DNA from: Streptococcaceae bacterium AF54-32pH5A
GTDB taxonomy: Bacteria; Bacillota; Bacilli; Lactobacillales; Streptococcaceae
Assembly (NCBI GenBank): GCA_027682205.1
Contig: JAQDAD010000002.1
Span: 81,953-145,952, forward strand
Length of the DNA stretch: 64,000 nucleotides
Reading direction: 5' to 3'
Positions 1-8,022 of this stretch are shown one piece after another; position 1 is the stretch's first letter; the number at the start of each line of letters is the position of its first letter. Below the pieces are notes generated by a model. The model was given only the letters and a program-made list of their open reading frames with translations. It did no database searches and was not told where the DNA came from. Position numbers and translations under genes: made by a program.

Positions 1-377
1 GCGTAGAGAGCTGCCAGTGAAGGACCTTTGTCGTCCTGTGCCCCTCGTCCATAGAGTTTGCCTTCTCTGATAGTTGCTTCAAATGGAGGAGATTGCCAAT
101 CTGATAAATCTCCTGCAGGCACAACATCCAAGTGGCAGAGGATGGCAAGGAGTTCTCCCTCACCAACCTCTGCATAGCCATAATAGCCCTTGGGATCAAT
201 ATAAGTTTTAAAGCCAAGTTCATGGCAGATTTCCAGCGTCTTTTCTAGGACGTCTTGAATAGCTTGTCCAAAAGGTGTCCCATTTTCCCCTTCGTGAAGG
301 ACAGATGGGTAGGAGATGAGAGTCTTTAGACTCTGTATAAAGCTCTGTTTAATGGAGTCAGTGATGTAGACGGTCAT
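1..377 (-). CDS. M20 family metallopeptidase (N-terminal part)
   Basis: The window edge cuts this gene; about 125 N-terminal residues are present. They show the two early metal-site motifs of the M20/M25/M40 family, CHLDVVPAG and [10 protein letters not shown], so this is a zinc-dependent cytoplasmic di/tripeptidase or deacylase. The start is the ATG at 375-377, preceded on the minus strand by GAGG about 8 bases upstream. It lies 22 bp downstream of the YfcC-type antiporter and is the last visible gene of the arginine deiminase operon, the order I recall in pneumococci. A role in supplying arginine from peptides is an inference from position only. Confidence 0.85.
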   Translation of the reverse strand, partial: MTVYITDSIKQSFIQSLKTLISYPSVLHEGENGTPFGQAIQDVLEKTLEICHELGFKTYIDPKGYYGYAEVGEGELLAILCHLDVVPAGDLSDWQSPPFEATIREGKLYGRGAQDDKGPSLAALY

Positions 378-399
378 TCGTTTTACCTCACACTTTGTT

Positions 400-1911
400 C
401 TAAAGGAATGGAAGGAAGGTACCTAGGATAAGAAGAAGTATGCTCACAATGACAATAACGACAATGAGTTTAGTAACAAATTTCCACCAAGTTCCTAGAC
501 TAATACGACCGAGCGCAAGAGCACCCATAACGATACCAGAAGTTGGAGCGACAAGGTTTAGTACACCAGATGCAGATTGATAGGCAGTGATGATGAGACT
601 AGGTTTTACGTTAACGAACTCACCAAGTGGTGCCATGATTCCCATTGTAGCACTAGCAAGTCCAGATGAAGATGGGATAAGGAATGACATAGGAAGGTAG
701 AAGAGGTAAGTCAAAACGATGAAGACTTGAGAAGAGAGACCTTGAAGTCCGACTTCACCCCAGTGTAGAATAGTTGCAGTAATCATACCGTCGTTCATGA
801 TAACTTGGATACCACGGGCAATCGCTACGATCAAGGCAACACTGAGCAAGTCAGCAGCACCATTCATGAAGGCAGAGATAATCTTGCTTTCCTTAAGGCC
901 ATAAACAACACCGATAAGGATACCCATAAAGGCAAAGAGCATTGCTCCTTCTGGGAAGTACCAAGTACCCAAAGCAGCTGTAGATGAACCAACAATCTTA
1001 CCGATAACAGGAAGATCAATCAACCAATTCTTGAAATCTTCAAATATAGTGATATGCAAGTCTACCCAAGGGATAAAGCTGGCGATCATGATGATGAAAG
1101 TCAAGATGAACAAGGCAAGAACATGTTTTTGTTTCTTGTTCAAGACAGATGGAGCATTTTCGTTATCAGTGACATTGAAGTGTTTAAGGTCTTCTTCACG
1201 TTGAGAGTAGACAAGTGATTTTGTGGGATCCTTTTGAATCTTTTCTGCATAGCGGTAGACAAAGTAAGTACTAATACCTGTCATAACAAACCAGAAGATG
1301 ATACGAAGGATAACCCCGTCCATAGATGACACACCTGCGGTATCAGAAGCGATAACAGTAGCAAAGGGATTGAGAGTAGAGGCAAGACAGCCAACTTGAG
1401 AACCTAGTAGAATGATGGCAACGGCAGTAATGCTATCAAAACCAACAGCCATCATAACAGGAACAAGGAGTGGATAAAATGCCATGGTTTCTTCACCCAT
1501 ACCATAAGTTGTTCCTCCAAGTGCAAAGAGGGGCATGAGGATGAGGATCAGCATTTTTTCGCGTCCTTTGTATTTCTTAACAATAGAGGCAATACCAACA
1601 TCGAGTGTGCCTGTCGCATTGACGACACCTAGAAATCCTCCAACCATGAGGATGAAGAAGGCTACGTCAATAGCGGCTTTAGTTGGTTCGTGACCGAGCA
1701 TCGCTCGGATTGGAGCCATTAGAATATCGTAAATCCCTTGGGGATTAGAGTCAACAGTTTGATAGGTACCTGCAATGAGGCCACCTGCTTCGTTCGTGTC
1801 ATACTTACCTGCTGGGATGATCCAAGTCAAGATTGCCATGATAGCAATAATAATGATCAAAACAGTGTAAGATGAAGGCATTTGGAACCTTTTTTTTGTT
1901 TTTTCACTCAT
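400..1911 (-). CDS. arcD: YfcC-family amino-acid antiporter (ArcD-like)
   Basis: The 503-residue polytopic membrane protein has roughly a dozen hydrophobic segments and belongs to the YfcC/C4-dicarboxylate-like family. In streptococcal arginine deiminase operons this family fills the ArcD role, exchanging external arginine for ornithine. A short charged N-terminus (MSEKTKKRF) precedes the first membrane segment near residue 15. The start follows AGGAGGAAAAACAA directly. Position after arcC in the same orientation supports arginine/ornithine exchange. Family membership is clear; the substrate is inferred from context. Confidence 0.85.
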   Translation of the reverse strand: MSEKTKKRFQMPSSYTVLIIIIAIMAILTWIIPAGKYDTNEAGGLIAGTYQTVDSNPQGIYDILMAPIRAMLGHEPTKAAIDVAFFILMVGGFLGVVNATGTLDVGIASIVKKYKGREKMLILILMPLFALGGTTYGMGEETMAFYPLLVPVMMAVGFDSITAVAIILLGSQVGCLASTLNPFATVIASDTAGVSSMDGVILRIIFWFVMTGISTYFVYRYAEKIQKDPTKSLVYSQREEDLKHFNVTDNENAPSVLNKKQKHVLALFILTFIIMIASFIPWVDLHITIFEDFKNWLIDLPVIGKIVGSSTAALGTWYFPEGAMLFAFMGILIGVVYGLKESKIISAFMNGAADLLSVALIVAIARGIQVIMNDGMITATILHWGEVGLQGLSSQVFIVLTYLFYLPMSFLIPSSSGLASATMGIMAPLGEFVNVKPSLIITAYQSASGVLNLVAPTSGIVMGALALGRISLGTWWKFVTKLIVVIVIVSILLLILGTFLPFL

Positions 1912-2008
1912 TTGTTTTTCCTCCTAAACTATGCCACAAAGTATAAAAACGAATGATGTTGGTTTACCTGAGTGCTCCTAGTTAGAGCTTGTACTTGGGT
2001 TAAAATGG

Positions 2009-2956
2009 CTAGTCTTTAACAATAATTGTTCCGCTTTCGGACTCGATCAAGGCACCTAGATTGCTGAGGGAAGTGATAACAGCCTTGCCTTCTGGGCGGT
2101 TGGTTACAAAATCGATAGCAGCTTCGACCTTGGGTAGCATGCTACCCGGTGCGAATTGTCCTTGTTTGATGTATTCTTTTAGTTGACTGACAGTAACGTG
2201 TTCAAGTTTTTCTTGGTCTGGTTTATTGTAGTTAACATAAACATAGTCTACGCTAGTAAGGACAATAAAGAGGTCAGCTTCGACGAGTTCTGCTAGTCGT
2301 TGAGACGCAAAGTCTTTATCAATAACGGCTTCGACCCCACGTAAGTAACCGTTTTCATTTTTGACAACAGGAATACCTCCTCCACCTGCTGCGATGACAA
2401 CTTGACCATTATCGAGCAAGGTGCGGATGCTGTTGATTTCTTTAATGTCGATTGGTTTTGGTGAAGCCACTACTTTACGCCAGCCACGACCGGCATCTTC
2501 TTTGAAGGTTGCCCCTGTTTTTTCGCTCTCAGCTTTGGCATCCTCTTCTGAGTAGAATGGACCGATTGGTTTAGTGGGATTGATAAAGGCAGGGTCTTCT
2601 TTGTCTACTATAACTTGAGTAACAACAGAAGCGACATTTTTATCAAGTCCTACATCAAGCAATGCGTTATCAAGAGCACATTGTAGCCAAAAACCGATAC
2701 TACCCTCGGTCATGGCAACCAAAGAATCAAGGGGGAAGGCAGGATTTTTTTCCGAATTTGCCATCAAGTGTTGAAGCAAGAGATTGCCAACCTGAGGACC
2801 ATTTCCATGAGTGATGATCAGTTCATCTCCGTTTTGAATCAACTTGACCAGATGACGAGCTGTTTCTACCAGAGCAGCTTGTTGAGCTTGAGCAGACGGG
2901 TCAGTGGAGAGGATGGCATTTCCGCCTAAAGCAACGACGATTTTTCTATGAGACAT
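2009..2956 (-). CDS. arcC: Carbamate kinase
   Basis: The 315-residue protein starts with [11 protein letters not shown], the amino-acid-kinase fold signature, and has the glycine-rich [10 protein letters not shown] segment near residue 190. It converts carbamoyl phosphate and ADP to ATP, CO2 and ammonia, the ATP-yielding last step of the arginine deiminase pathway. The length matches bacterial ArcC. AAAGGAG lies just upstream of the ATG. It is separated from arcB by an unusually long 293 bp that holds an inverted-repeat element. Confidence 0.96.
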   Translation of the reverse strand: MSHRKIVVALGGNAILSTDPSAQAQQAALVETARHLVKLIQNGDELIITHGNGPQVGNLLLQHLMANSEKNPAFPLDSLVAMTEGSIGFWLQCALDNALLDVGLDKNVASVVTQVIVDKEDPAFINPTKPIGPFYSEEDAKAESEKTGATFKEDAGRGWRKVVASPKPIDIKEINSIRTLLDNGQVVIAAGGGGIPVVKNENGYLRGVEAVIDKDFASQRLAELVEADLFIVLTSVDYVYVNYNKPDQEKLEHVTVSQLKEYIKQGQFAPGSMLPKVEAAIDFVTNRPEGKAVITSLSNLGALIESESGTIIVKD

Positions 2957-3082
2957 GAGCTCTCCTTTCTTTAATATGGTAAACCTGACAGAACTCTAAG
3001 AGCTACAGGCAGGTATGATGATAAAATATGAAGTGGAGGTAGCGTCTTTTTAAAAGACAAATTAGTCATTACTACTAATAAA

Positions 3083-3227
3083 AGGGGTTGAACGCACAGC
3101 CGACGTTTATCAGAATGAGACTAGGAAGCAGGAAGATGACAAGAGTAAGGTGGCAAATCTGTCAAAAAGAATCCTTGCTTTCTTTCGCTAGAACTGATAA
3201 GCTATCATAGCTTTCGTCTCAACCCCT
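3083..3227 (-). other. Intercistronic inverted-repeat element between arcB and arcC
   Basis: On the minus strand a 9-base arm AGGGGTTGA (3219-3227) is followed about 127 bases later by TCAACCCCT (3083-3091), then TTTTATT. Inside it is a second perfect hairpin, AAGCTAT-C-ATAGCTT (about 3200-3214). The 293 bp gap in an otherwise tight operon contains no convincing reading frame. It may be a structured intercistronic RNA, a long-range terminator/processing signal, or a small MITE-type insertion. I cannot match it to BOX, RUP or SPRITE from memory. Confidence 0.5.
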
Positions 3228-3249
3228 GTGTTGTGTATACGAGTAAGTT

Positions 3250-4266
3250 TTATACTTTAGGAATGTAGAGATTTCCAAGAGTAGCAGCCATAACAGCTTT
3301 GATAGTGTGCATACGGTTTTCTGCTTGGTCAAAGTGACGAGCATACTTGCTGCGGAAGACTTCGTCTGTTACTTCCATTTCTTCTACGCCAAATTTTTCA
3401 GCAACATCTTTACCATAAACAGTGTGAGTGTCGTGGAATGCTGGTAAACAGTGGAGGAAGATCAAGTTTTCGTTGTTTGCTTTTTTCACTAAGTCCATAT
3501 TGACTTGGTAAGGTTTCAAAAGTGCAACGCGTTCTGCGAATTTGTCTTCTTCACCCATTGATACCCAAACGTCTGTGTAAAGAACGTCTGCGCCTTTAAC
3601 TGCTTCGTCAGCATCTTCAGTGATGAGAATATGTGCACCACTTTCTTTAGCAAATACTTCTGCCAATTCAACGATTTCTTTTTCTGGGAAGAGTTCTTTT
3701 GGTGAGAAGATGTGAACATTGACACCAAGGATGGCACCTGTTACAAGCAAGCTATTGGCAACGTTGTTACGTCCATCACCACAGTATACCAATGTCAAGC
3801 CTTCCAAGCGACCGAAGTTTTCTTGAACAGTCAAGTAGTCAGCGAGCATTTGAGTTGGGTGCCATTCGTCAGTTAGACCGTTCCATACTGGAACACCTGA
3901 GAATTCTGCCAGTTCTTCAACCATACGTTGGCTGAAACCACGGAATTCAATCCCGTCAAACATACGACCCAAAACTTTTGCAGTATCTTCAGTAGATTCT
4001 TTTTTACCTAACTGAATGTCATTTGCTCCGAGGTATTCTGGATGAGCACCAAGGTCAATAGCTGCAGTTGTAAAGGCTGCACGTGTACGAGTAGAAGTTT
4101 TTTCAAACAAGAGGGCGATATTTTTACCAGCAAGGTAGTGGTGTTGGATATTGCGTTTTTTCAAATCCTTCAAGTGAGCTGAAAGACCGATAAGGTATTC
4201 TAACTCTGCGCGAGTAAAGTCTTTTTCTGCTAAGAAGCTGCGTCCTTGGAATACTGAATGTGTCAT
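3250..4266 (-). CDS. arcB: Catabolic ornithine carbamoyltransferase
   Basis: The 338-residue protein carries the carbamoyl-phosphate motif STRTR (in [12 protein letters not shown]) and the ornithine-site motif HCLPAFHD. In this pathway it converts citrulline and phosphate to ornithine and carbamoyl phosphate. The start chosen is [10 protein letters not shown], because GAGGAAATAATAGA immediately precedes that ATG and the length then equals the family norm. The longer reading frame, to 4392, would add about 42 low-complexity residues overlapping the arcA end. The gene lies 58 bp after arcA in one operon. Confidence 0.96.
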   Translation of the reverse strand: MTHSVFQGRSFLAEKDFTRAELEYLIGLSAHLKDLKKRNIQHHYLAGKNIALLFEKTSTRTRAAFTTAAIDLGAHPEYLGANDIQLGKKESTEDTAKVLGRMFDGIEFRGFSQRMVEELAEFSGVPVWNGLTDEWHPTQMLADYLTVQENFGRLEGLTLVYCGDGRNNVANSLLVTGAILGVNVHIFSPKELFPEKEIVELAEVFAKESGAHILITEDADEAVKGADVLYTDVWVSMGEEDKFAERVALLKPYQVNMDLVKKANNENLIFLHCLPAFHDTHTVYGKDVAEKFGVEEMEVTDEVFRSKYARHFDQAENRMHTIKAVMAATLGNLYIPKV

Positions 4267-4324
4267 TCTATTATTTCCTCTTTCTATTTTTTTACATTTT
4301 TTATTGACAAATACTGAACAGCGA

Positions 4325-5554
4325 TTATACTTCTTCACGTTCAAATGGCATAGACATACAACGAGGTCCACCACGGCCCCGAACCAATTCACTTCCGCGG
4401 ATCTTAATCAAGCGAAGCCCGTATTCTTCTAGGATCTTATTGGTAATGGTATTGCGGGCATAAACGACTACTACACCAGGTGCGATGGTCAAAGTGTTGG
4501 AGCCGTCATTCCATTGTTCACGCGCAGCTGCTACGATATTGCCACCACCGCAACGGATCAAATGAACTTTTTCTATGCCGAGATTCTTCGCAAGAAGTTC
4601 AGCTAAGTCACCTTTTTCTTCAACAATCTTGAGTTTTTCATCTTCATAAGTGACAGAGTACACACGAAGATCGCCTTCAATTTCTGGGTGAATTGTGAAC
4701 TTGTCATAGTCAACCATGGTGAAGACAGTATCCAAGTGCATGAATTTACGGTTGTTAGCAAATTCAAATGCCAATACTTTCTTGAAGCCAATATTTTTCT
4801 TGAAGATGTTCACCAAGAGTTTTTCAATCGAAGCTGCGTCTGTACGTTGAGAAATACCCACTGCGAGAACGTCTTTAGAAAGAACTAACTCATCTCCACC
4901 TTCAATACGTGTATCTTCTTCACGGTTGTAAACCAACTCCACTTTTCCACCATAGATTGGATGGTGTTTGAAAATGTATTTACCATAAAGAGTTTCACGG
5001 TTACGAGTATCTGCATACATGTGGTTAAGCGATACGGCATTACCAATGGTTGCAAATGGGTCGCGAGTGAAGTAGAGGTTTGGCATTGGGTCGATAGCAA
5101 ATGGATAGTCTGACTCAACCAAGTCAGTCAAGCCTTTTGCTTCTTCAGGAATTTCTGGCAATTCAACTTTCTGAACACCAGCCATAGTTTTTTCAACCAA
5201 TTCTTGGTTGTCCTTGATACCGTGAAGCAATTCACGAATAGCCACCTTGGTTTGACGACCACGGATGTTGGCTTCGTCTAAATATTCCTCGATAAATTGA
5301 TCGCGGATTTCTGGGGAAGTCAATGACTCAGCAGCCAATTGCTCTAGGTAAAGGACCTCAATTCCTTCATCACGAAGAGCTTGAGCAAATGCGTCATGTT
5401 CTTTTTGAGCATCTTCCAAGAATGGAATGTCATCAAAAAGAAGCCTTTCGAGATAGTCCGGCAACAAGTTTTCCAACTCTTTGCCTGGACGGTGCAACAT
5501 AACTTTTTTCAGTTTCCCAATTTCTGAGAATACCTGAATTGGATGTGAAGACAT
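4325..5554 (-). CDS. arcA: Arginine deiminase
   Basis: The 409-residue protein hydrolyses arginine to citrulline and ammonia, the first step of the pathway and a source of acid resistance. The catalytic cysteine is in the C-terminal motif [12 protein letters not shown], and the N-terminal block [15 protein letters not shown] is typical. It is full length; I recall truncated copies in some pneumococcal laboratory strains, so this allele looks functional. TAAGGAGGAAAACAC precedes the ATG. It is the first gene of the operon and lies directly behind a strong promoter with a cre site. Confidence 0.97.
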   Translation of the reverse strand: MSSHPIQVFSEIGKLKKVMLHRPGKELENLLPDYLERLLFDDIPFLEDAQKEHDAFAQALRDEGIEVLYLEQLAAESLTSPEIRDQFIEEYLDEANIRGRQTKVAIRELLHGIKDNQELVEKTMAGVQKVELPEIPEEAKGLTDLVESDYPFAIDPMPNLYFTRDPFATIGNAVSLNHMYADTRNRETLYGKYIFKHHPIYGGKVELVYNREEDTRIEGGDELVLSKDVLAVGISQRTDAASIEKLLVNIFKKNIGFKKVLAFEFANNRKFMHLDTVFTMVDYDKFTIHPEIEGDLRVYSVTYEDEKLKIVEEKGDLAELLAKNLGIEKVHLIRCGGGNIVAAAREQWNDGSNTLTIAPGVVVVYARNTITNKILEEYGLRLIKIRGSELVRGRGGPRCMSMPFEREEV

Positions 5555-5590
5555 GTGTTTTCCTCCTTAATTTTTACGGTGGCACCTTTT

Positions 5591-5605
5591 TGGTACCGCT
5601 TACAT
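5591..5605 (-). promoter_or_regulatory. CcpA binding site (cre) of the arc operon
   Basis: On the minus strand ATGTAAGCGGTACCA fits the cre consensus WTGNAANCGNWNNCW at every defined position. It begins a few bases downstream of the -10 box, where bound CcpA would repress by blocking polymerase. Carbon catabolite repression of arginine deiminase operons is well documented in streptococci. Confidence 0.8.
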
Positions 5606-5609
5606 TTAC

Positions 5610-5638
5610 GTTATATCACATTCTCAGAGGCGTGTCAA
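5610..5638 (-). promoter_or_regulatory. Promoter of the arginine deiminase operon
   Basis: On the minus strand TTGACA (5638-5633) is followed after exactly 17 bases by TATAAC (5615-5610), with TG one base before the -10 (extended -10). The arcA ATG is 56 bases further on. The cre site lies between this promoter and the gene. TGTA-rich ARG-box-like sequences lie upstream at 5730-5745 and 5917-5929, but they are weak. Confidence 0.85.
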
Positions 5639-6032
5639 TAGTAAAAAATGATTAAAAATTTGGACAAAATAAGGTTTTAGTAGTATTTTATGTTATTATA
5701 CGATAGCAAAAGGGATTACAGGAAATAAATGTATAAACTTCTACAAAAAAGAATATAATATTTTTTGAAAAAATTATGCTAAATTTCACATTTTAAGAAG
5801 AAATGTCCAGATTTTAATTCAGTTCTGACGAGGAATTGAGAGGAACTGTGATTGAAAGTTGCTTAGAAAATTATATGAAATCTATCAGAAAAGTTTTTCC
5901 TCTAGGTCACTTTAAATGTATATTGTACAAATTATAGAATCTTTTCTGAGTATTTAGGAAGACAGCCTTGTCTTATTGACGGTACCTAGATTTTTTGTTA
6001 TAGTCAACGAGGTAACAACCAGGAAGAATGGT

Positions 6033-6053
6033 TTATTCACAAATTGTGGATAA
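6033..6053. promoter_or_regulatory. Palindrome of two DnaA-box-like 9-mers (distal)
   Basis: TTATTCACA and TGTGGATAA lie head to head with three bases (AAT) between them. Both arms fit TTATNCACA. An identical arrangement occurs exactly 210 bp downstream at 6243. They could be DnaA boxes or the operator of an unidentified regulator. Confidence 0.6.
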
Positions 6054-6106
6054 GTTTGGGGAGAGCAGGAGGTTTACCTAAAATCCTAGAGGGTTCTTGA
6101 TAATAG

Positions 6107-6140
6107 TACTGGCAACTAGTAACTGGCTAGCTTGCCAGTA
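6107..6140. other. Strong hairpin between the two palindromes
   Basis: TACTGGCAACTAG pairs with CTAGCTTGCCAGTA around a 7-base loop (TAACTGG), giving a 13-bp stem with one bulged G. No T-run follows on either strand, so it is not a standard terminator. It lies midway between the palindromes in the untranslated region before the fucosidase gene. Confidence 0.55.
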
Positions 6141-6242
6141 GAAATCCTAGTGCAGTGGGGATTTGAGCAGATCTGCCTGAGGGTGAAAGCTTCCAAGTCT
6201 AAGAGCTGGAGTCTGGAAAAGCTAGTTTTTAGGCATATGCTC

Positions 6243-6263
6243 TTATCCACAACTTGTGGATAA
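6243..6263. promoter_or_regulatory. Palindrome of two perfect DnaA boxes (proximal)
   Basis: TTATCCACA, three bases (ACT), then TGTGGATAA: two perfect 9-mer DnaA boxes facing each other, 40 bp before the fucosidase start. With the upstream copy, three perfect TTATCCACA and one TTATTCACA fall within 231 bp. This position would also suit an operator controlling the N-glycan genes. Confidence 0.6.
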
Positions 6264-6303
6264 CTTTGTGAACAAGAGAAATAATCAGAGAAAGAAATGA
6301 GAG

Positions 6304-7986
6304 ATGATGACGAAAATAAAACCGCATGGACCATTACCAAGTCGGGCCCAGCTAGCTTATTTAGAGAATGAACTAGCTGCCTTTATCCATTTTGGTCCCA
6401 ATACCTTTTATGACCAAGAATGGGGAAGTGGGCAAGAGGATCCCAAGCGTTTCAACCCGACCAAGTTGGATGCGCGGAAGTGGGTTCGGGTACTCAAAGA
6501 AACAGGTTTTAAAAAACTGATTTTGGTGGTTAAGCACCATGATGGTTTTGTCCTCTACCCGACAGCCCATACAGATTATTCAGTAAAGGCTAGCCCTTGG
6601 CGGGATGGAAAGGGGGACTTGCTCCTTGAAGTTTCCCAAGCTGCAACTGAGTTTGACATGGATATGGGAGTTTATTTATCTCCTTGGGATGCCCATAGTC
6701 CCCACTATCATGTGGACCGAGAAGTAGAGTACAATGCTTACTATCTGGCTCAGTTGAAGGAAATCTTATCAAATCCTGACTATGGGAATGCTGGTAAGTT
6801 TGCTGAGGTTTGGATGGATGGTGCCAGAGGGGAAGGGGCCCAGCAGGTCAACTATGAGTTTGAGACTTGGTTTGAAACTATTCATGACCTACAAGGGGAT
6901 TGCTTGATATTCTCAACAGAGGGAACTAGTATTCGCTGGATTGGCAATGAACGGGGCTATGCAGGGGATCCCTTGTGGCAAAAAGTCAAGCCTGACCAGT
7001 TGGGGACAGAGACTGCATTAGATTACCTACAGCACGGTGATCCCTTAGGTACGCTGTTTTCAATCGGTGAGGCAGATGTTTCCCTTCGGCCGGGTTGGTT
7101 TTACCATGAGGATCAGGATCCCAAGTCTCTCGAGGAATTGGTCGAAATCTACTTTCACTCAGTGGGGCGGGGAACTCCTCTCTTGCTCAATATTCCGCCA
7201 AACCAAGATGGTCTATTTGATGAAAGGGATATCCAGCGACTTTATGAATTTAGAGCCTACCGTGACGCACTCTATAGAGAAGATTTGGCTCTGAGAGCCA
7301 AGGTATCTGGTCCGGCTCTATCAGCAGACTTTTCCTGTCATCATCTGACAGATGGACTAGAGACCAGTTCTTGGGCAAGTGATGCAGAACTGCCAATTCA
7401 GTTAGAGATTGATTTAGGAACTCCCAAGACTTTCGATGTAATCGAGCTGAGGGAAGATTTGAAGCTAGGGCAACGCATCGCTGCTTTCCATGTTCAGGTA
7501 GAGTTGGATGGTGTTTGGCAGGAGTTTGGATCTGGTTATACTGTTGGCTGCAAACGTCTCTTACGAGGATCAGTCGTTGAGGCGCAGAAGATACGCGTAG
7601 TCATTACAGAATCACAGGCTTTGCCTTTGTTGACCAAGATTTCACTCTATAAAACACCTACCTTGTCGAGAAAAGAAACTGTTCAGCAGCTAGAGTTTTC
7701 AGAAAAAAGTCTAGCTGTGACCAAGGGAGAAAATGTCCACTTTACAGTGAAGCGCAGAGAATCTAGCAGTCCTTTAGAAGCTAAGATTTCAATTCAACCA
7801 GGGACGGGTGTGCATGGTGTCGCCTATCAGGATGAGATTCAAGTTCTTGAGTTTCAAGCTGGCGAGACTGAAAAAAGGCTGACGCTTCCAACCTTGTATT
7901 TTGCAGGAGATAAAACCTTGGATTTCTATCTGAACCTAACGGTGGGTGGTCAGCTTGTGGATCAGCTTCAAGTCCAAGTTTCATAA
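6304..7986 (+). CDS. Intracellular alpha-L-fucosidase, GH29
   Basis: The 560-residue enzyme removes alpha-linked fucose from imported N-glycan fragments. The GH29 core spans about residues 15-340, with the nucleophile motif WMDGARGEG near residue 178 and the early block FIHFGPNTFYDQEWGSG. Residues about 345-450 look like an F5/8 type C (discoidin/CBM32-like) domain (LTDGLETSSWASD, IEIDLG-type strands). There is no signal peptide, so it is cytoplasmic. Two adjacent ATGs (6304 and 6307) follow a weak GAGA site, so the start is uncertain by one codon. It is convergent with the GH92 gene. Confidence 0.9.
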   Translation: MMTKIKPHGPLPSRAQLAYLENELAAFIHFGPNTFYDQEWGSGQEDPKRFNPTKLDARKWVRVLKETGFKKLILVVKHHDGFVLYPTAHTDYSVKASPWRDGKGDLLLEVSQAATEFDMDMGVYLSPWDAHSPHYHVDREVEYNAYYLAQLKEILSNPDYGNAGKFAEVWMDGARGEGAQQVNYEFETWFETIHDLQGDCLIFSTEGTSIRWIGNERGYAGDPLWQKVKPDQLGTETALDYLQHGDPLGTLFSIGEADVSLRPGWFYHEDQDPKSLEELVEIYFHSVGRGTPLLLNIPPNQDGLFDERDIQRLYEFRAYRDALYREDLALRAKVSGPALSADFSCHHLTDGLETSSWASDAELPIQLEIDLGTPKTFDVIELREDLKLGQRIAAFHVQVELDGVWQEFGSGYTVGCKRLLRGSVVEAQKIRVVITESQALPLLTKISLYKTPTLSRKETVQQLEFSEKSLAVTKGENVHFTVKRRESSSPLEAKISIQPGTGVHGVAYQDEIQVLEFQAGETEKRLTLPTLYFAGDKTLDFYLNLTVGGQLVDQLQVQVS

Positions 7987-7989
7987 AAG

Positions 7990-8018
7990 AAGAACCTTTG
8001 CACCATGCAAAGGTTCTT
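7990..8018. terminator. Bidirectional terminator between GH29 and GH92 genes
   Basis: AAGAACCTTTGCA and TGCAAAGGTTCTT form a perfect 13-bp stem with a 3-base loop, followed by TT on the plus strand. It sits between two convergent stop codons. Confidence 0.9.
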
Positions 8019-8022
8019 TTGG

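Larger units (their letters stand above)
5640..6303. other. Long intergenic region between arcA and the fucosidase gene
   Basis: The 664 bp separate divergent operons. No reading frame here looks real; the only one listed, a 74-codon minus-strand frame at 6116-6340, has no ribosome-binding site and overlaps the fucosidase start. Contents seen: the arc upstream region with TGTATAAACTTCTACA (5730) and TGTATATTGTACA (5917), two DnaA-box-like palindromes (6033 and 6243), and a strong hairpin (6107-6140). AATCCTAG occurs twice, near 6082 and 6143. I could not fix a promoter for the fucosidase gene with confidence. Confidence 0.6.

Noticed and set aside
3119..3133. ACTAGGAAGC resembling part of a BOX element
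   Set aside because: Only about ten bases match; boxA, boxB and boxC units are not recognisable around it.
4267..4392. Longer arcB start
   Set aside because: It adds unconserved residues and overlaps the arcA end; the internal ATG has a strong ribosome-binding site and family-standard length.
5577..5600. T-box-like motifs (GGTGGCACC, TGGTACCGC) near the arc promoter
   Set aside because: They are on the strand opposite to arcA, with no specifier stem or terminator, and are explained by the cre site and a short leader hairpin.
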